Source: an uncultured Prevotellaceae bacterium
GTDB taxonomy: Bacteria > Bacteroidota > Bacteroidia > Bacteroidales > Bacteroidaceae
Direction: 5' to 3'
NCBI GenBank assembly: GCA_902800435.1
Contig: CADCEQ010000002.1
Location: forward strand, 1 to 64,000
DNA length: 64,000 nt
Positions within the stretch are counted from its first letter, which is position 1. Each line of letters opens with the position of its first letter. The notes under the pieces were generated by a model. That model had not been told where the DNA came from, searched no databases, and saw nothing but the letters and a program-made list of their open reading frames with translations. Positions 26,002-33,984 of the stretch are shown here, one piece after another. Made by a program: the position numbers and the translations under genes.

Positions 26002-27312
26002 ATGCCCACCTGTCCTCCCCTATGCTGCGACACCGTCGCAGCCATGAAAGCCGAAATGCAGGAAGTCCTGACGCAGAACATCCTGCCCTTCTGGATGGAC
26101 AAGATGCAGGACCGCGAGCGCGGCGGCTTCTACGGCCAGATGACCGGCCGCTACGAACTGCGCCCCGACGCCCCCAAGGGTGCCATCCTCAACGCCCGCA
26201 TCCTCTGGTCGTTCTCAGCCGCCTACCGCGTGCTGCGCCGACCGGAGTACCTCGAAATGGCCCGGCGCGCCAAGGACTACTTCGTGGCCCGCTTCATCGA
26301 CCCTGACTTCGGCGGCGTCTACTGGAGCCTCGATGCTGAGGGCCGGCCCCTCGACACCAAGAAGCAGTTCTACGCCCTGGGGTTCGCCCTCTACGCCCTC
26401 TCGGAGTATGCCCGCGCCACCGCCGACAGCGAGGCGCTCGGCCATGCCCTTAGGCTCTTCGACTGCATCGAGCAGCACGCCCTCGACCCGCAGCATGACG
26501 GCTACATCGAGGCCACCACGCGCGACTGGCAGCCCATTGCCGACATGCGCCTCAGCGACCTCGACCAGAACTACCCCAAGTCGCAGAACACCCACCTCCA
26601 CATCCTCGAGCCCTACACCAACCTCCTCCGCGCCCTGCAGGAGCTCCGCCCCTCCAGTTCTCCAAGCCCCTCCAGTCCGCTGTGCAGCGGCGGTGCCGCT
26701 GCCCCCCTCGCTGTCCCCGCTGCCCCCCTCGCCGCCGTCTCCGCCGCCCTCCGCCGCCTCATCGCCATCTTCACCAGCCGCATTCTCAACCCCGAAACCC
26801 ACCACCTCGACCTCTTCTTCGAGATGGACTGGACGCGCGGCGGCCGCCGCCTCGAGAGCTACGGCCACGACATCGAATGCTCCTGGCTGCTGCATGAGGC
26901 CGCCCTCGTGCTGGGCGACGCCGACGTGCTGGCCCAAGTCGAGCCTGTGGTGAGAATGGTGGCGAAAGCCAGCGAGAAGGGCCTCAACGCCGACGGCTCG
27001 ATGACCCACGAGGCCAACCTCGACACCGGCTACGTCGACGCCGACCGCCACTGGTGGGTACAGGCCGAGAACGTCGTGGGCTGGATGAACATCTACCAGC
27101 ACTTCGGCGATGCCTCAGCCCTCGACAAGGCCCAGCGCTGCTGGCAGTACATCAAGGAGCAGCTCATCGACCGCGAGCACGGCGAGTGGTACTGGAGCCG
27201 CCGTCCCGACGGCACCGTCAACCAGGACGACGACCACGCCGGCTTCTGGAAGTGCCCCTACCACAACTCGCGTATGTGTCTTGAAATCATAGAACGAAAC
27301 GGTGAAAGGTAA
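26002..27312 (+). CDS. cellobiose 2-epimerase (AGE superfamily)
   Basis: 436 residues from the ATG at 26002, 4 bp after the transporter stop; an upstream ATG at 25963 would overlap it. (alpha/alpha)6-barrel: MDKMQDRERGGFYGQ near 32-46, YPKSQNTHLHILEPY near 190-204, YGHDIECSWLL near 290, and WWVQAENVVGW near 350. It epimerises beta-1,4-mannobiose to mannosyl-glucose for the phosphorylase. Odd: about 30 residues of Ser/Pro/Ala (SSSPSPSSPLCSGGAAAPLA onward, about 217-246), coded by a C-rich repeat tract at 26650-26755, interrupt the barrel and make it longer than usual. Confidence 0.88.
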   Translation: MPTCPPLCCDTVAAMKAEMQEVLTQNILPFWMDKMQDRERGGFYGQMTGRYELRPDAPKGAILNARILWSFSAAYRVLRRPEYLEMARRAKDYFVARFIDPDFGGVYWSLDAEGRPLDTKKQFYALGFALYALSEYARATADSEALGHALRLFDCIEQHALDPQHDGYIEATTRDWQPIADMRLSDLDQNYPKSQNTHLHILEPYTNLLRALQELRPSSSPSPSSPLCSGGAAAPLAVPAAPLAAVSAALRRLIAIFTSRILNPETHHLDLFFEMDWTRGGRRLESYGHDIECSWLLHEAALVLGDADVLAQVEPVVRMVAKASEKGLNADGSMTHEANLDTGYVDADRHWWVQAENVVGWMNIYQHFGDASALDKAQRCWQYIKEQLIDREHGEWYWSRRPDGTVNQDDDHAGFWKCPYHNSRMCLEIIERNGER

Positions 27313-27347
27313 AAAGGTAAAAAAGAAAAAAAGTAAAAAGGTAAAGG
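27300..27347 (+). repeat. GGTAAAAA-type junction repeat
   Basis: AAAGGTAAAAAGGTAAAA and variants fill the gap between the epimerase and manA and supply the last codons of the epimerase (ER-stop) and the manA ribosome binding region. Confidence 0.85.
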
Positions 27348-27351
27348 TTGA

Positions 27352-28308
27352 ATGTTCAAGTTTGAACCTATCATACAGACCAAACTCTGGGGCGGCAGCA
27401 AGATAGCGCGCCTCAAGGGCATCAGCGACCGCAACGACATCGGCGAAAGCTGGGAAATATCGGGCGTCGAGGGCTTTGAGTCCGTCGTGGCCGAAGGTCC
27501 ATACCGTGGCATGCCCCTCAACCGGCTCGTCGCCACACTGAAGGAGCAGCTCGTGGGCCGCAGCGTCTACCAGCGCCACGGCAACCAGTTCCCGCTGCTC
27601 TTCAAGTTTATCGACGCCTGCGACGACCTCTCCATACAGGTACACCCCGACGACGAGGCAGCCCGCCGCAACGGACTGCAGAGCGGAAAGACCGAGATGT
27701 GGTACGTACTGCCGTCGGCACCCGTCGCCCGACTCTACAACGGTCTGGCAGTACAGACAGATGCCGAGGGGCTGAGGCGGATGGTGGCCGACAAGACCAT
27801 CATGCAGGCCCTGGCACAGTATGAAATCAGCGAGGGCGACGTCTTCTTCATTCCCGCCGGCCGCATCCACGCCATCGGCGCCGGCTGCATGGTGGCCGAG
27901 ATTCAGCAGACCAGCGACACCACCTACCGTCTCTACGACTACGACCGCCGCGACCGCGACGGCCACCTGCGACCGCTCCACATCGAGCAGGCCGCCGACT
28001 GTACCGACTACAACGTGCTGCCCGACTACCGCACCCACTACCAGCCCACGGTCAACAAACCGACCGAGGTCATCAGCTGTCCCTACTTCACGACCAGCGT
28101 GCTGCCCGTCAACGGCACTGCCGCCGTCGACTGCTCAACAATCGACAGCTTCGTGGTCGTCATGGCCGTCAGCGGTCAGGGCACCCTCACCGCCGACGGC
28201 TCCGACACCACTTCCATTCAGGCAGCCCAAACCGTTCTGCTGCCCGCAACCACACAACGCTTGGTGGCCACTGGCAACATGAAACTCCTGCTGACGCATA
28301 TCCTATAG
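27352..28308 (+). CDS. manA: class I mannose-6-phosphate isomerase
   Basis: 318 residues, the short bacterial type. Zinc-site segments IQVHPDDEAAR (about 92-102) and KTEMWYVL (about 110-117), and GRIHAIGAGC (about 170-179), with the family arginine region YRLYDYDRRDRDG. It interconverts mannose-6-phosphate and fructose-6-phosphate. As last gene of the mannan operon it feeds mannose into glycolysis; the phosphomannomutase needed to convert mannose-1-phosphate is not in this window. Confidence 0.9.
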   Translation: MFKFEPIIQTKLWGGSKIARLKGISDRNDIGESWEISGVEGFESVVAEGPYRGMPLNRLVATLKEQLVGRSVYQRHGNQFPLLFKFIDACDDLSIQVHPDDEAARRNGLQSGKTEMWYVLPSAPVARLYNGLAVQTDAEGLRRMVADKTIMQALAQYEISEGDVFFIPAGRIHAIGAGCMVAEIQQTSDTTYRLYDYDRRDRDGHLRPLHIEQAADCTDYNVLPDYRTHYQPTVNKPTEVISCPYFTTSVLPVNGTAAVDCSTIDSFVVVMAVSGQGTLTADGSDTTSIQAAQTVLLPATTQRLVATGNMKLLLTHIL

Positions 28309-28336
28309 TTTACGTCGAGAAAAGATATAACATTGC

Positions 28337-28377
28337 CAATGGATGATAATCCAATGCCTTTGTTTTATCATCCATTG
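28337..28377. terminator. hairpin after the mannan operon
   Basis: CAATGGATGATAA (28337-28349) and TTATCATCCATTG (28365-28377) form a perfect 13-bp stem with a 15-nt loop. A T tract is not adjacent, so termination is likely but not certain. Confidence 0.6.
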
Positions 28378-28408
28378 ACGCCGTTTTCTCATCCAACGTC
28401 GTCGTTTT

Positions 28409-28496
28409 AACTTAAGTCGGCACCATAGCGCCCTTTAGGCAGCCACTTTCCACCTTTTAGGCCGGCACTTACCACCCTTTAGGCCGACACTTAACG
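28409..28496 (+). repeat. 22-bp direct repeat, about 3.5 units
   Basis: TTTAGGC recurs at 28434, 28456 and 28478, each followed by a CACTT-containing segment; a degenerate earlier unit starts near 28415. It lies in the 386-bp gap before the surface protein gene. No ORF or RNA fold is evident. Confidence 0.85.
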
Positions 28497-28590
28497 GCAA
28501 AAACATCAGGCTTAGAACCGCCTTTTAACACAATAAACGTTAAGAGTGTTTAATTATATTATAATTAAGCGTGGCTTCCTACCTTCCTTT

Positions 28591-28620
28591 TTTGATTTAC
28601 ATCAATTTTTCGTACCTTTG
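28591..28620 (+). promoter_or_regulatory. promoter of the 1219-residue surface protein
   Basis: TTTG (28591-28594), 18 bp, TACCTTTG (28613-28620). About 75 nt of leader follow. Confidence 0.7.
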
Positions 28621-28694
28621 CCCAACTATAGTTAGCAAAGAGAACTAATTACTGCAACAACAAACGAACATAATAATTATTTAATCAATTTCTT

Positions 28695-31600
28695 ATGAAA
28701 AAACTAAAACTTCTATTTGCTGCTTGCACCCTGATTTGGGGGGTTAACCAAGCATGGGCCGTGGATTGGACAGACAAGACTTCTGTCATCACCAATCCTT
28801 CATTTGAAACGGATGATGCCACTTCAGACCTAACGAGTTGTGGCTGGGCAACGGATCGTGTAACAGGATGGACTATCACGCCTACTTCTCCTGGCAATGC
28901 TCAAATAGGTATTGGTAATTCAAGTTCCACAATTCAGGGTATCGGAAGTACATTTACCCCCAATGCTGGTGATAAGTATTTCTATATGCGCGAAAACTGG
29001 AATCCCAATACTACGTTCTCTATCTCGCAGGTAATAGCTGCTGAGGATATTCCCGCAGGTTTCTACCGCTTGACAATAAAGGCCGCCATGTTCTCTAGCG
29101 TTGCATCAACTTATACTCTCTCTCTACAGGAAGAAGGGAAAACCGCTGCCACCAATTCATTCAGTTATGCTGGGAAAGCAAATAATGAGAGTTGGAAAGA
29201 CTGGAGCGTGATGCTTATCAAGGAGAAAGACGATACAAAACTGACAATTACTGCCGCATACAAAACTCCAAGTGAAAACTCTGGCGGCAAGCATTATTGT
29301 TTGCTGCTCGATGACTTCAAACTGGAATATCTTGCTCCTACCGACGTGTCATCAACCAACACCTTCGACATGACATCCTGGATTGTCAATCCGTCGTTCG
29401 AGTTGAATACGTTTAATGGTACACAGGCTGATGGAAGTTCCATTGGAAACAGTGGTGGTACCATTAACAAGCCCACAGGTTGGACTTGCTTCTTCGATGT
29501 AGAGGGTTGGAGAGATTGCTCTTCAAACCAAACAGTTCCCGCAGATGGAAACTATTGCATGAACTCTTGGTTCGGCACTATCCGCGAGCAGAAATTCTAC
29601 CAGACCATCAACAATCTGCCCGAGGGCGTGTATGAAATCAGCGCACAGGTGCGTACCGACCAGACAAGCACTGATGGAATCTATACATATGGTATTGCAG
29701 GTGGAGAAGAATATAAGTCTGCTTCATGGGATGCTTCACAGATGGCAGGAACATGGAACAGCTTTGAAAACTGGCAGACCCTTACAGCCCGTGCATCAGT
29801 TATTGGAGGTGGTAGTCTACAGTTCGGTTTGCGCTCAGACAAGTTCGTGCAGTTCGATGATTTCCACCTCACTTATCTTGGCTCTGATTTGCTTCTTACA
29901 GAATTGAAGAGTTCATTCAATACGAAGCAGGTAACAGCCAATGACCTTTTAGAAAACTCCGATTATAACAACGTGGTTGGTACTGAAAGAACAACTCTGA
30001 CAACAAAGAAGAGTGTGACACCAGAAGAAACCGTAGCTGGATGGACAGATGCTGTTAACGACCTACAGGAAGCAATAGATGCTTTCACGGCTGCCAAGAC
30101 GAACTATGACGCCAATGCAGCCGAGGTTGCTAAGGCTACAGCACTCGGAGTAGCATCTGAAACTATTACCACTTATACTGCCGGTTCTTCCACTACTGCT
30201 GCTACGGCTCTGACCAACACTCAGAATCTGAAGGTGGCTGAGTATAACTATGTCACTACCAACTATCAGTATGGCGTTAATCTCGGTGAATGGGCCTCCA
30301 CGGGTACAAACACGAGTGCTGCAGACTTTGACAACCAGCATTGGAGCGGTACTACCCACAAATACAAGAACCAAAATGACAATAACGGTCAAGGATGGAA
30401 TGCAAATTCATGGTCTATTGATTTCAATCAGGACGTTTCTCTTCCTGCTGGTAATTATGTCTTCAAGGTTGCCGGTCGTCAGGCTTCGGGCGATCAGGTT
30501 ACAACAAGTCTTGTAGTTAAGTTGGAAGAAACAACGCTTGGTACAGTTAGTGACTTCCCACGCAGCAACAATGCCCGTGGTATCAACAAGTACGGTGAAA
30601 CTGCTTTCGAGGGTGATAACAGTGAATTCGCCAACAACGGTAATGGCTTCGGATGGGAATGGCGCTATGTGAAGTTTACGCTTGCAGACGATGCCACTGT
30701 GAACATTGCCATTAACGCTGTAGCTACAGCTAAGTACCAGTGGGTCAGCTTTGGCGACTACACGCTGCAGACGGACAACGAGGCCAACATCTCGCTGATT
30801 GCCTACAACGTGGCACTGACCAACGCACAGAACGTCATCGATGGGCCAGATTATGCTAATGTAACTGGTTCTGAGAGGACAACCTTGCAGGCTGCCATTG
30901 ATGCAGATGACAACTTAGAAAAGACTAACAAAACGGCCGTTGACAATGCAACTACGGCACTGAACAATGCTGCCACCGCCTTTACTGCTGCCAAAGATTC
31001 GTATAACGCATTAGTAGCAACTAAGGCTTGTTTCGATGATAATGACTATACACAAGATCTTTATCCCTACGCAACAGATAATAAATTTGAAGCTATAGCT
31101 ACAGCAAATGCGTTAGCTGAGAACACAGCTGAATCGGCACAGACAAAATCGGATGCAATGAAAGCTGCTTACCGGACATTTGTAGAATCAAATGGTATGG
31201 CTGAGAAGATTGCTGGTGCCATAGACAAGACTTCGCTTATTGAAAATGCAAATGCACAACAAGGAGACGAAAACGCTGTTACACCAGGTCAGGCTTTCGG
31301 ATTTACCAAGGGAACAGGAATGTCCAGAAAGAGCGATGAACCTTTCACTGCTGCCGACGGTACTAGTGGAAGCAACTATTTTGACTATTGGAATGGAAGT
31401 TCATGGTCAAAAGAAATTTCTCAGACTATCAAGAACCTGCCCGCTGGTAAATATATTTTAACTGTTACTTCGCGTGGTTCCGAGGATTTGACTAAATTCA
31501 ATTTGAAGGCTGATAACGTTGAAAAGCCAATGAAGCATATTAATGCAGACCTAAATTCCGGAACTTTCGGTCGAGGATGGAATGACAACTATATAGTGTT

Positions 31601-32354
31601 TGACCATGTAACTTCTGGAGACATGACTTTCAGCATTGACGCAGAAGGAGATGGAGGCAAATGGATGTCTTTTGACCACTTCCGTCTGTTTAAGATTGCA
31701 GATATCTTGAATGAAAATGACAATTACACTCCTGAGGCTTCTACATTGGATGTCACTCTGACCCGTACGTACAAGACAGGCTACTGGAATACGTTCTGCG
31801 TTCCGTTCGACATCAGCACCCAAGAGTTGAAAGCCGCCTTCGGCGATGATGTGGCTGTAGCTACATACACGGAGGATGCTACAAACCCAGACAGAATCGG
31901 TTTCAATTCTATGACAGATCCTTCTATCACTGCTAACGTGCCCGTACTGCTGAAGCCTATCACCGCTCCTCAAGCTAATATCGTCTTCACGAACCGCACC
32001 ATTCAGACTGGTGAAGCAAAGGTGGAGGGTACAAACTTTGACTTCGTAGGAAACTATAATGTCTTTGATAAAAATCTGCCCGCTGGATCTTACTTCATCA
32101 GCAGCAACGTCTTCTACAGGGCTACTGAAACTAGCCAGAGCTCTCTGAAGAGCACCCGCGCCTACATTGAACCGAAGAGCAGCGGAAGCCGCCTGGTCAG
32201 CATCTTCATCGACAATATTGAAACCACCGGCATCAACGGTATCACCAACGATACCGCACAGGATGGCAAGGTTTATAACCTGAGTGGCCAACAGGTGAAC
32301 AAGGTGACGAAAGGCATCTTTGTGAAGAACGGTAAGAAATATGTAGTAAAGTAA
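28695..32354 (+). CDS. large secreted multidomain surface protein, function unknown
   Basis: 1219 residues. Signal peptide 1-22. Four galactose-binding-like beta-sandwich segments can be seen, each starting with a phrase like SVITNPSFE (about 34), SWIVNPSFELN (about 228), NLGEWAS (about 528) and TSLIENANAQ (about 845) and ending with DDF(K/H)L-type strands. Two helical FIVAR-like stretches rich in Ala and Thr (about 398-510 and 700-835) separate them. Residues 1015-1175 form a C-terminal module with GYWNTFCVPFD (about 1028-1038), shared with the protein at 46750. A short Por-like tail VYNLSGQQV...GIFVKNGKK ends it. Probably a glycan-binding surface protein; no catalytic motif found. Lower GC than its neighbours. 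Confidence 0.7.
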   Translation: MKKLKLLFAACTLIWGVNQAWAVDWTDKTSVITNPSFETDDATSDLTSCGWATDRVTGWTITPTSPGNAQIGIGNSSSTIQGIGSTFTPNAGDKYFYMRENWNPNTTFSISQVIAAEDIPAGFYRLTIKAAMFSSVASTYTLSLQEEGKTAATNSFSYAGKANNESWKDWSVMLIKEKDDTKLTITAAYKTPSENSGGKHYCLLLDDFKLEYLAPTDVSSTNTFDMTSWIVNPSFELNTFNGTQADGSSIGNSGGTINKPTGWTCFFDVEGWRDCSSNQTVPADGNYCMNSWFGTIREQKFYQTINNLPEGVYEISAQVRTDQTSTDGIYTYGIAGGEEYKSASWDASQMAGTWNSFENWQTLTARASVIGGGSLQFGLRSDKFVQFDDFHLTYLGSDLLLTELKSSFNTKQVTANDLLENSDYNNVVGTERTTLTTKKSVTPEETVAGWTDAVNDLQEAIDAFTAAKTNYDANAAEVAKATALGVASETITTYTAGSSTTAATALTNTQNLKVAEYNYVTTNYQYGVNLGEWASTGTNTSAADFDNQHWSGTTHKYKNQNDNNGQGWNANSWSIDFNQDVSLPAGNYVFKVAGRQASGDQVTTSLVVKLEETTLGTVSDFPRSNNARGINKYGETAFEGDNSEFANNGNGFGWEWRYVKFTLADDATVNIAINAVATAKYQWVSFGDYTLQTDNEANISLIAYNVALTNAQNVIDGPDYANVTGSERTTLQAAIDADDNLEKTNKTAVDNATTALNNAATAFTAAKDSYNALVATKACFDDNDYTQDLYPYATDNKFEAIATANALAENTAESAQTKSDAMKAAYRTFVESNGMAEKIAGAIDKTSLIENANAQQGDENAVTPGQAFGFTKGTGMSRKSDEPFTAADGTSGSNYFDYWNGSSWSKEISQTIKNLPAGKYILTVTSRGSEDLTKFNLKADNVEKPMKHINADLNSGTFGRGWNDNYIVFDHVTSGDMTFSIDAEGDGGKWMSFDHFRLFKIADILNENDNYTPEASTLDVTLTRTYKTGYWNTFCVPFDISTQELKAAFGDDVAVATYTEDATNPDRIGFNSMTDPSITANVPVLLKPITAPQANIVFTNRTIQTGEAKVEGTNFDFVGNYNVFDKNLPAGSYFISSNVFYRATETSQSSLKSTRAYIEPKSSGSRLVSIFIDNIETTGINGITNDTAQDGKVYNLSGQQVNKVTKGIFVKNGKKYVVK

Positions 32355-32373
32355 CTAAAATACAACTGAAATT

Positions 32374-32577
32374 ATGAAAAAGACTTTTTATATAGCTCCT
32401 GCCATTGAGGTGTCAACAATAGAAGCTCAAAACATTTGTGTTGGAACAATTGTCGATGCTCAAGCTGGAAATGTTCAGGACATTTCCGTGAACAGCAGTG
32501 AAACTCCAGAAGGATTGTCTGGTGACTCACGCAGAGCAAGTGTTTGGGGGGATATGGAAGCAGAGGAGGATTGGTAA
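32374..32577 (+). CDS. small peptide downstream of the surface protein (copy A)
   Basis: 67 residues, no signal peptide, starting MKKTFYIAPAIEV and ending in acidic residues with a final Trp. It begins 20 bp after the surface protein stop and is followed by a strong terminator, so it is the last gene of a two-gene unit. It resembles the 60-residue peptide at 46555 in sharing MKK-x-(F/Y)-x-x-P-x-x-E-(V/I) and an acidic tail. Short proteins of this kind are common hypotheticals in Bacteroidales; I know of no function. Confidence 0.7.
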   Translation: MKKTFYIAPAIEVSTIEAQNICVGTIVDAQAGNVQDISVNSSETPEGLSGDSRRASVWGDMEAEEDW

Positions 32578-32617
32578 ACATTCCACCGTCCTCTGTCCCT
32601 TCGCGACATAATCAAGC

Positions 32618-32655
32618 AAGAGGTGAACACTCATCAGTGGTGTTCACCTCTTTTT
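32618..32655 (+). terminator. terminator after the surface protein unit
   Basis: AAGAGGTGAACAC and GTGTTCACCTCTT form a 13-bp stem with a 9-nt loop, followed by TTT. Confidence 0.9.
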
Positions 32656-32667
32656 GTAACCAAAAGA

Positions 32668-32722
32668 ATAATCCTTCACCGTCATGTACAAGGTGGACAA
32701 TACACAGACGGTGAAGGATTAT
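32668..32722 (-). terminator. inverted repeat downstream of the porin-like gene
   Basis: ATAATCCTTCACCGTC (32668-32683) and GACGGTGAAGGATTAT (32707-32722) pair over 16 bp with a 23-nt loop. It lies just after the stop of the minus-strand gene and probably terminates it; the T tract is weak. Confidence 0.6.
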
Positions 32723-32739
32723 GCTCTTAGTCTCGTAGA

Positions 32740-33501
32740 TTAGAACGGCTGGATGGTCACGCCGAAGACCATCTGGGCGGTCTGAAGGTAAGGATTAATG
32801 TTGACCTCGGCAAAGACGGGCATCTTCGAAAAACCGATGTCAAGCGTCTTTGTGGCACGCAGGGCTGCCTCAACGCAGGCAAAGCCCTCGGCGTAATAGT
32901 AGTTGTAGTCGTACTTACCTGTATAATAGCCATTCTCCACCTTCGGCGTGCGGTCACCGGCACTCTCAAAAGGCGTGAAGCCGCCGCGTAACTTCCAGTC
33001 GACGCCACCAAGACTGAAAGGAACTCCTAATTCCACATATGTAGAATAGGCGCGGTCGCCGTTCCACTTACGGTCCCTACCCCAGAATACGGTATAGGCC
33101 TGCAGGCTGAAATACTTACAGGTATAGCCGATGTTGCCCTCCAACTGGTGGGCACCTTCTTTCTCAATGTGCAGATAGCGATTGTTCTCATCGATGCCAG
33201 TCTCCCAATAGTCGGTAACGCCGATGTTGACGCCCCAACGCTCGAAGCCAAGGGTGACATCAATCTCCTGCGGGTCATCGGACGAGAAGCCAGTACTACC
33301 AAAGACGCCCAACGACAGTCCCTGCCAACTGGCCGACATAGTGGGCTGTACGGAGAATCCGCCACGATCCTGTCCACGCCATATATAGTGGCTGATAACA
33401 TCGGCGCTTACGCTTCCTTCAACTCTCTTCTGGGCACCGGCCGTCGTCGGCAACATCAGAACTATCATGACCACGATGGCCTTAAAAGCTGCTTTTTTCA
33501 T
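32740..33501 (-). CDS. TorF-type outer membrane beta-barrel protein
   Basis: 253 residues from the ATG at 33501, which starts a signal peptide (MKKAAFKAIVVMIVLMLPTTAGA). The segment SVSADVISHYIWRGQDRGG (about 30-48) is the hallmark start of the TorF/Gcw_chp putative porin family, and alternating aromatic strands follow to the C-terminal Phe. It should sit in the outer membrane. Upstream in-frame Met codons lie before the promoter and are not used. Confidence 0.75.
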   Translation of the reverse strand: MKKAAFKAIVVMIVLMLPTTAGAQKRVEGSVSADVISHYIWRGQDRGGFSVQPTMSASWQGLSLGVFGSTGFSSDDPQEIDVTLGFERWGVNIGVTDYWETGIDENNRYLHIEKEGAHQLEGNIGYTCKYFSLQAYTVFWGRDRKWNGDRAYSTYVELGVPFSLGGVDWKLRGGFTPFESAGDRTPKVENGYYTGKYDYNYYYAEGFACVEAALRATKTLDIGFSKMPVFAEVNINPYLQTAQMVFGVTIQPF

Positions 33502-33533
33502 CCTTAGTCTATCTGTTTTCTTGCTTTTGGGTG

Positions 33534-33541
33534 CAAAGGTA
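33534..33541 (-). promoter_or_regulatory. -7 element of the porin-like gene
   Basis: Minus-strand TACCTTTG followed by CACCC, 33 bp upstream of the ATG. Confidence 0.6.
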
Positions 33542-33584
33542 CAAAAAAAAGAGAAAAGAGAAATGAGAAATGAGAAATAATTCG

Positions 33585-33592
33585 TAACTTTG
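33585..33592 (+). promoter_or_regulatory. -7 element of rbfA
   Basis: TAACTTTG followed by CATCC, 28 bp before the rbfA ATG and divergent from the porin-like gene promoter. Confidence 0.6.
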
Positions 33593-33619
33593 CATCCAAA
33601 TTGCCAAAAGAACACCAAT

Positions 33620-33955
33620 ATGCAAGAAACAAGACAGAACAAAATAGCCCGTTTGCTGCAGAAGGAGCTAAGCATCATCTTCCAGGAGCAGACACGCGCC
33701 ATGCACGGCGTAATGGTCAGCGTAACGCGTACTAAGATTTCGCCCGACCTCAGCATCTGCACCGCCTACCTGAGCATTTTCCCCTCAGAGCGGGGTGAGG
33801 AACTGCTGCAGAACATCGAGCTGAACCAGAAGTCGATACGCTATGCCCTGGGCCAGCGCGTCCGCAACCAGCTGCGCATCGTTCCAGAACTGCGCTTCTT
33901 TATTGACGACTCGCTGGACTACATCGACCGTATAGACGAGCTGTTGAAGAAGTAA
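33620..33955 (+). CDS. rbfA: ribosome-binding factor A
   Basis: 111 residues from the ATG at 33620 (an earlier in-frame ATG overlaps the promoter). KH-like fold of RbfA: RQNKIARLLQKELSIIF at the N terminus, VSVTRTKISPDLSICTAYLS in the middle and LRFFIDDSLDYIDRIDELL at the end. It helps mature the 5' end of 16S rRNA in the small subunit, particularly in the cold. Followed by a permease gene across a TTAAAAGG repeat. Confidence 0.92.
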   Translation: MQETRQNKIARLLQKELSIIFQEQTRAMHGVMVSVTRTKISPDLSICTAYLSIFPSERGEELLQNIELNQKSIRYALGQRVRNQLRIVPELRFFIDDSLDYIDRIDELLKK

Positions 33956-33984
33956 AAAGGTTAAAAGGTTAAAAGGTAAAAAAG
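33953..33984 (+). repeat. 8-bp tandem repeat TTAAAAGG
   Basis: About four units between the rbfA stop and the GTG start of the permease gene. Contains the likely ribosome binding sequence. Confidence 0.9.

Noticed and set aside
28437..28700. riboswitch in the leader of the surface protein
   Set aside because: No conserved riboswitch core could be recognised; the distinct signals are a direct repeat upstream of the promoter and an ordinary 75-nt leader.
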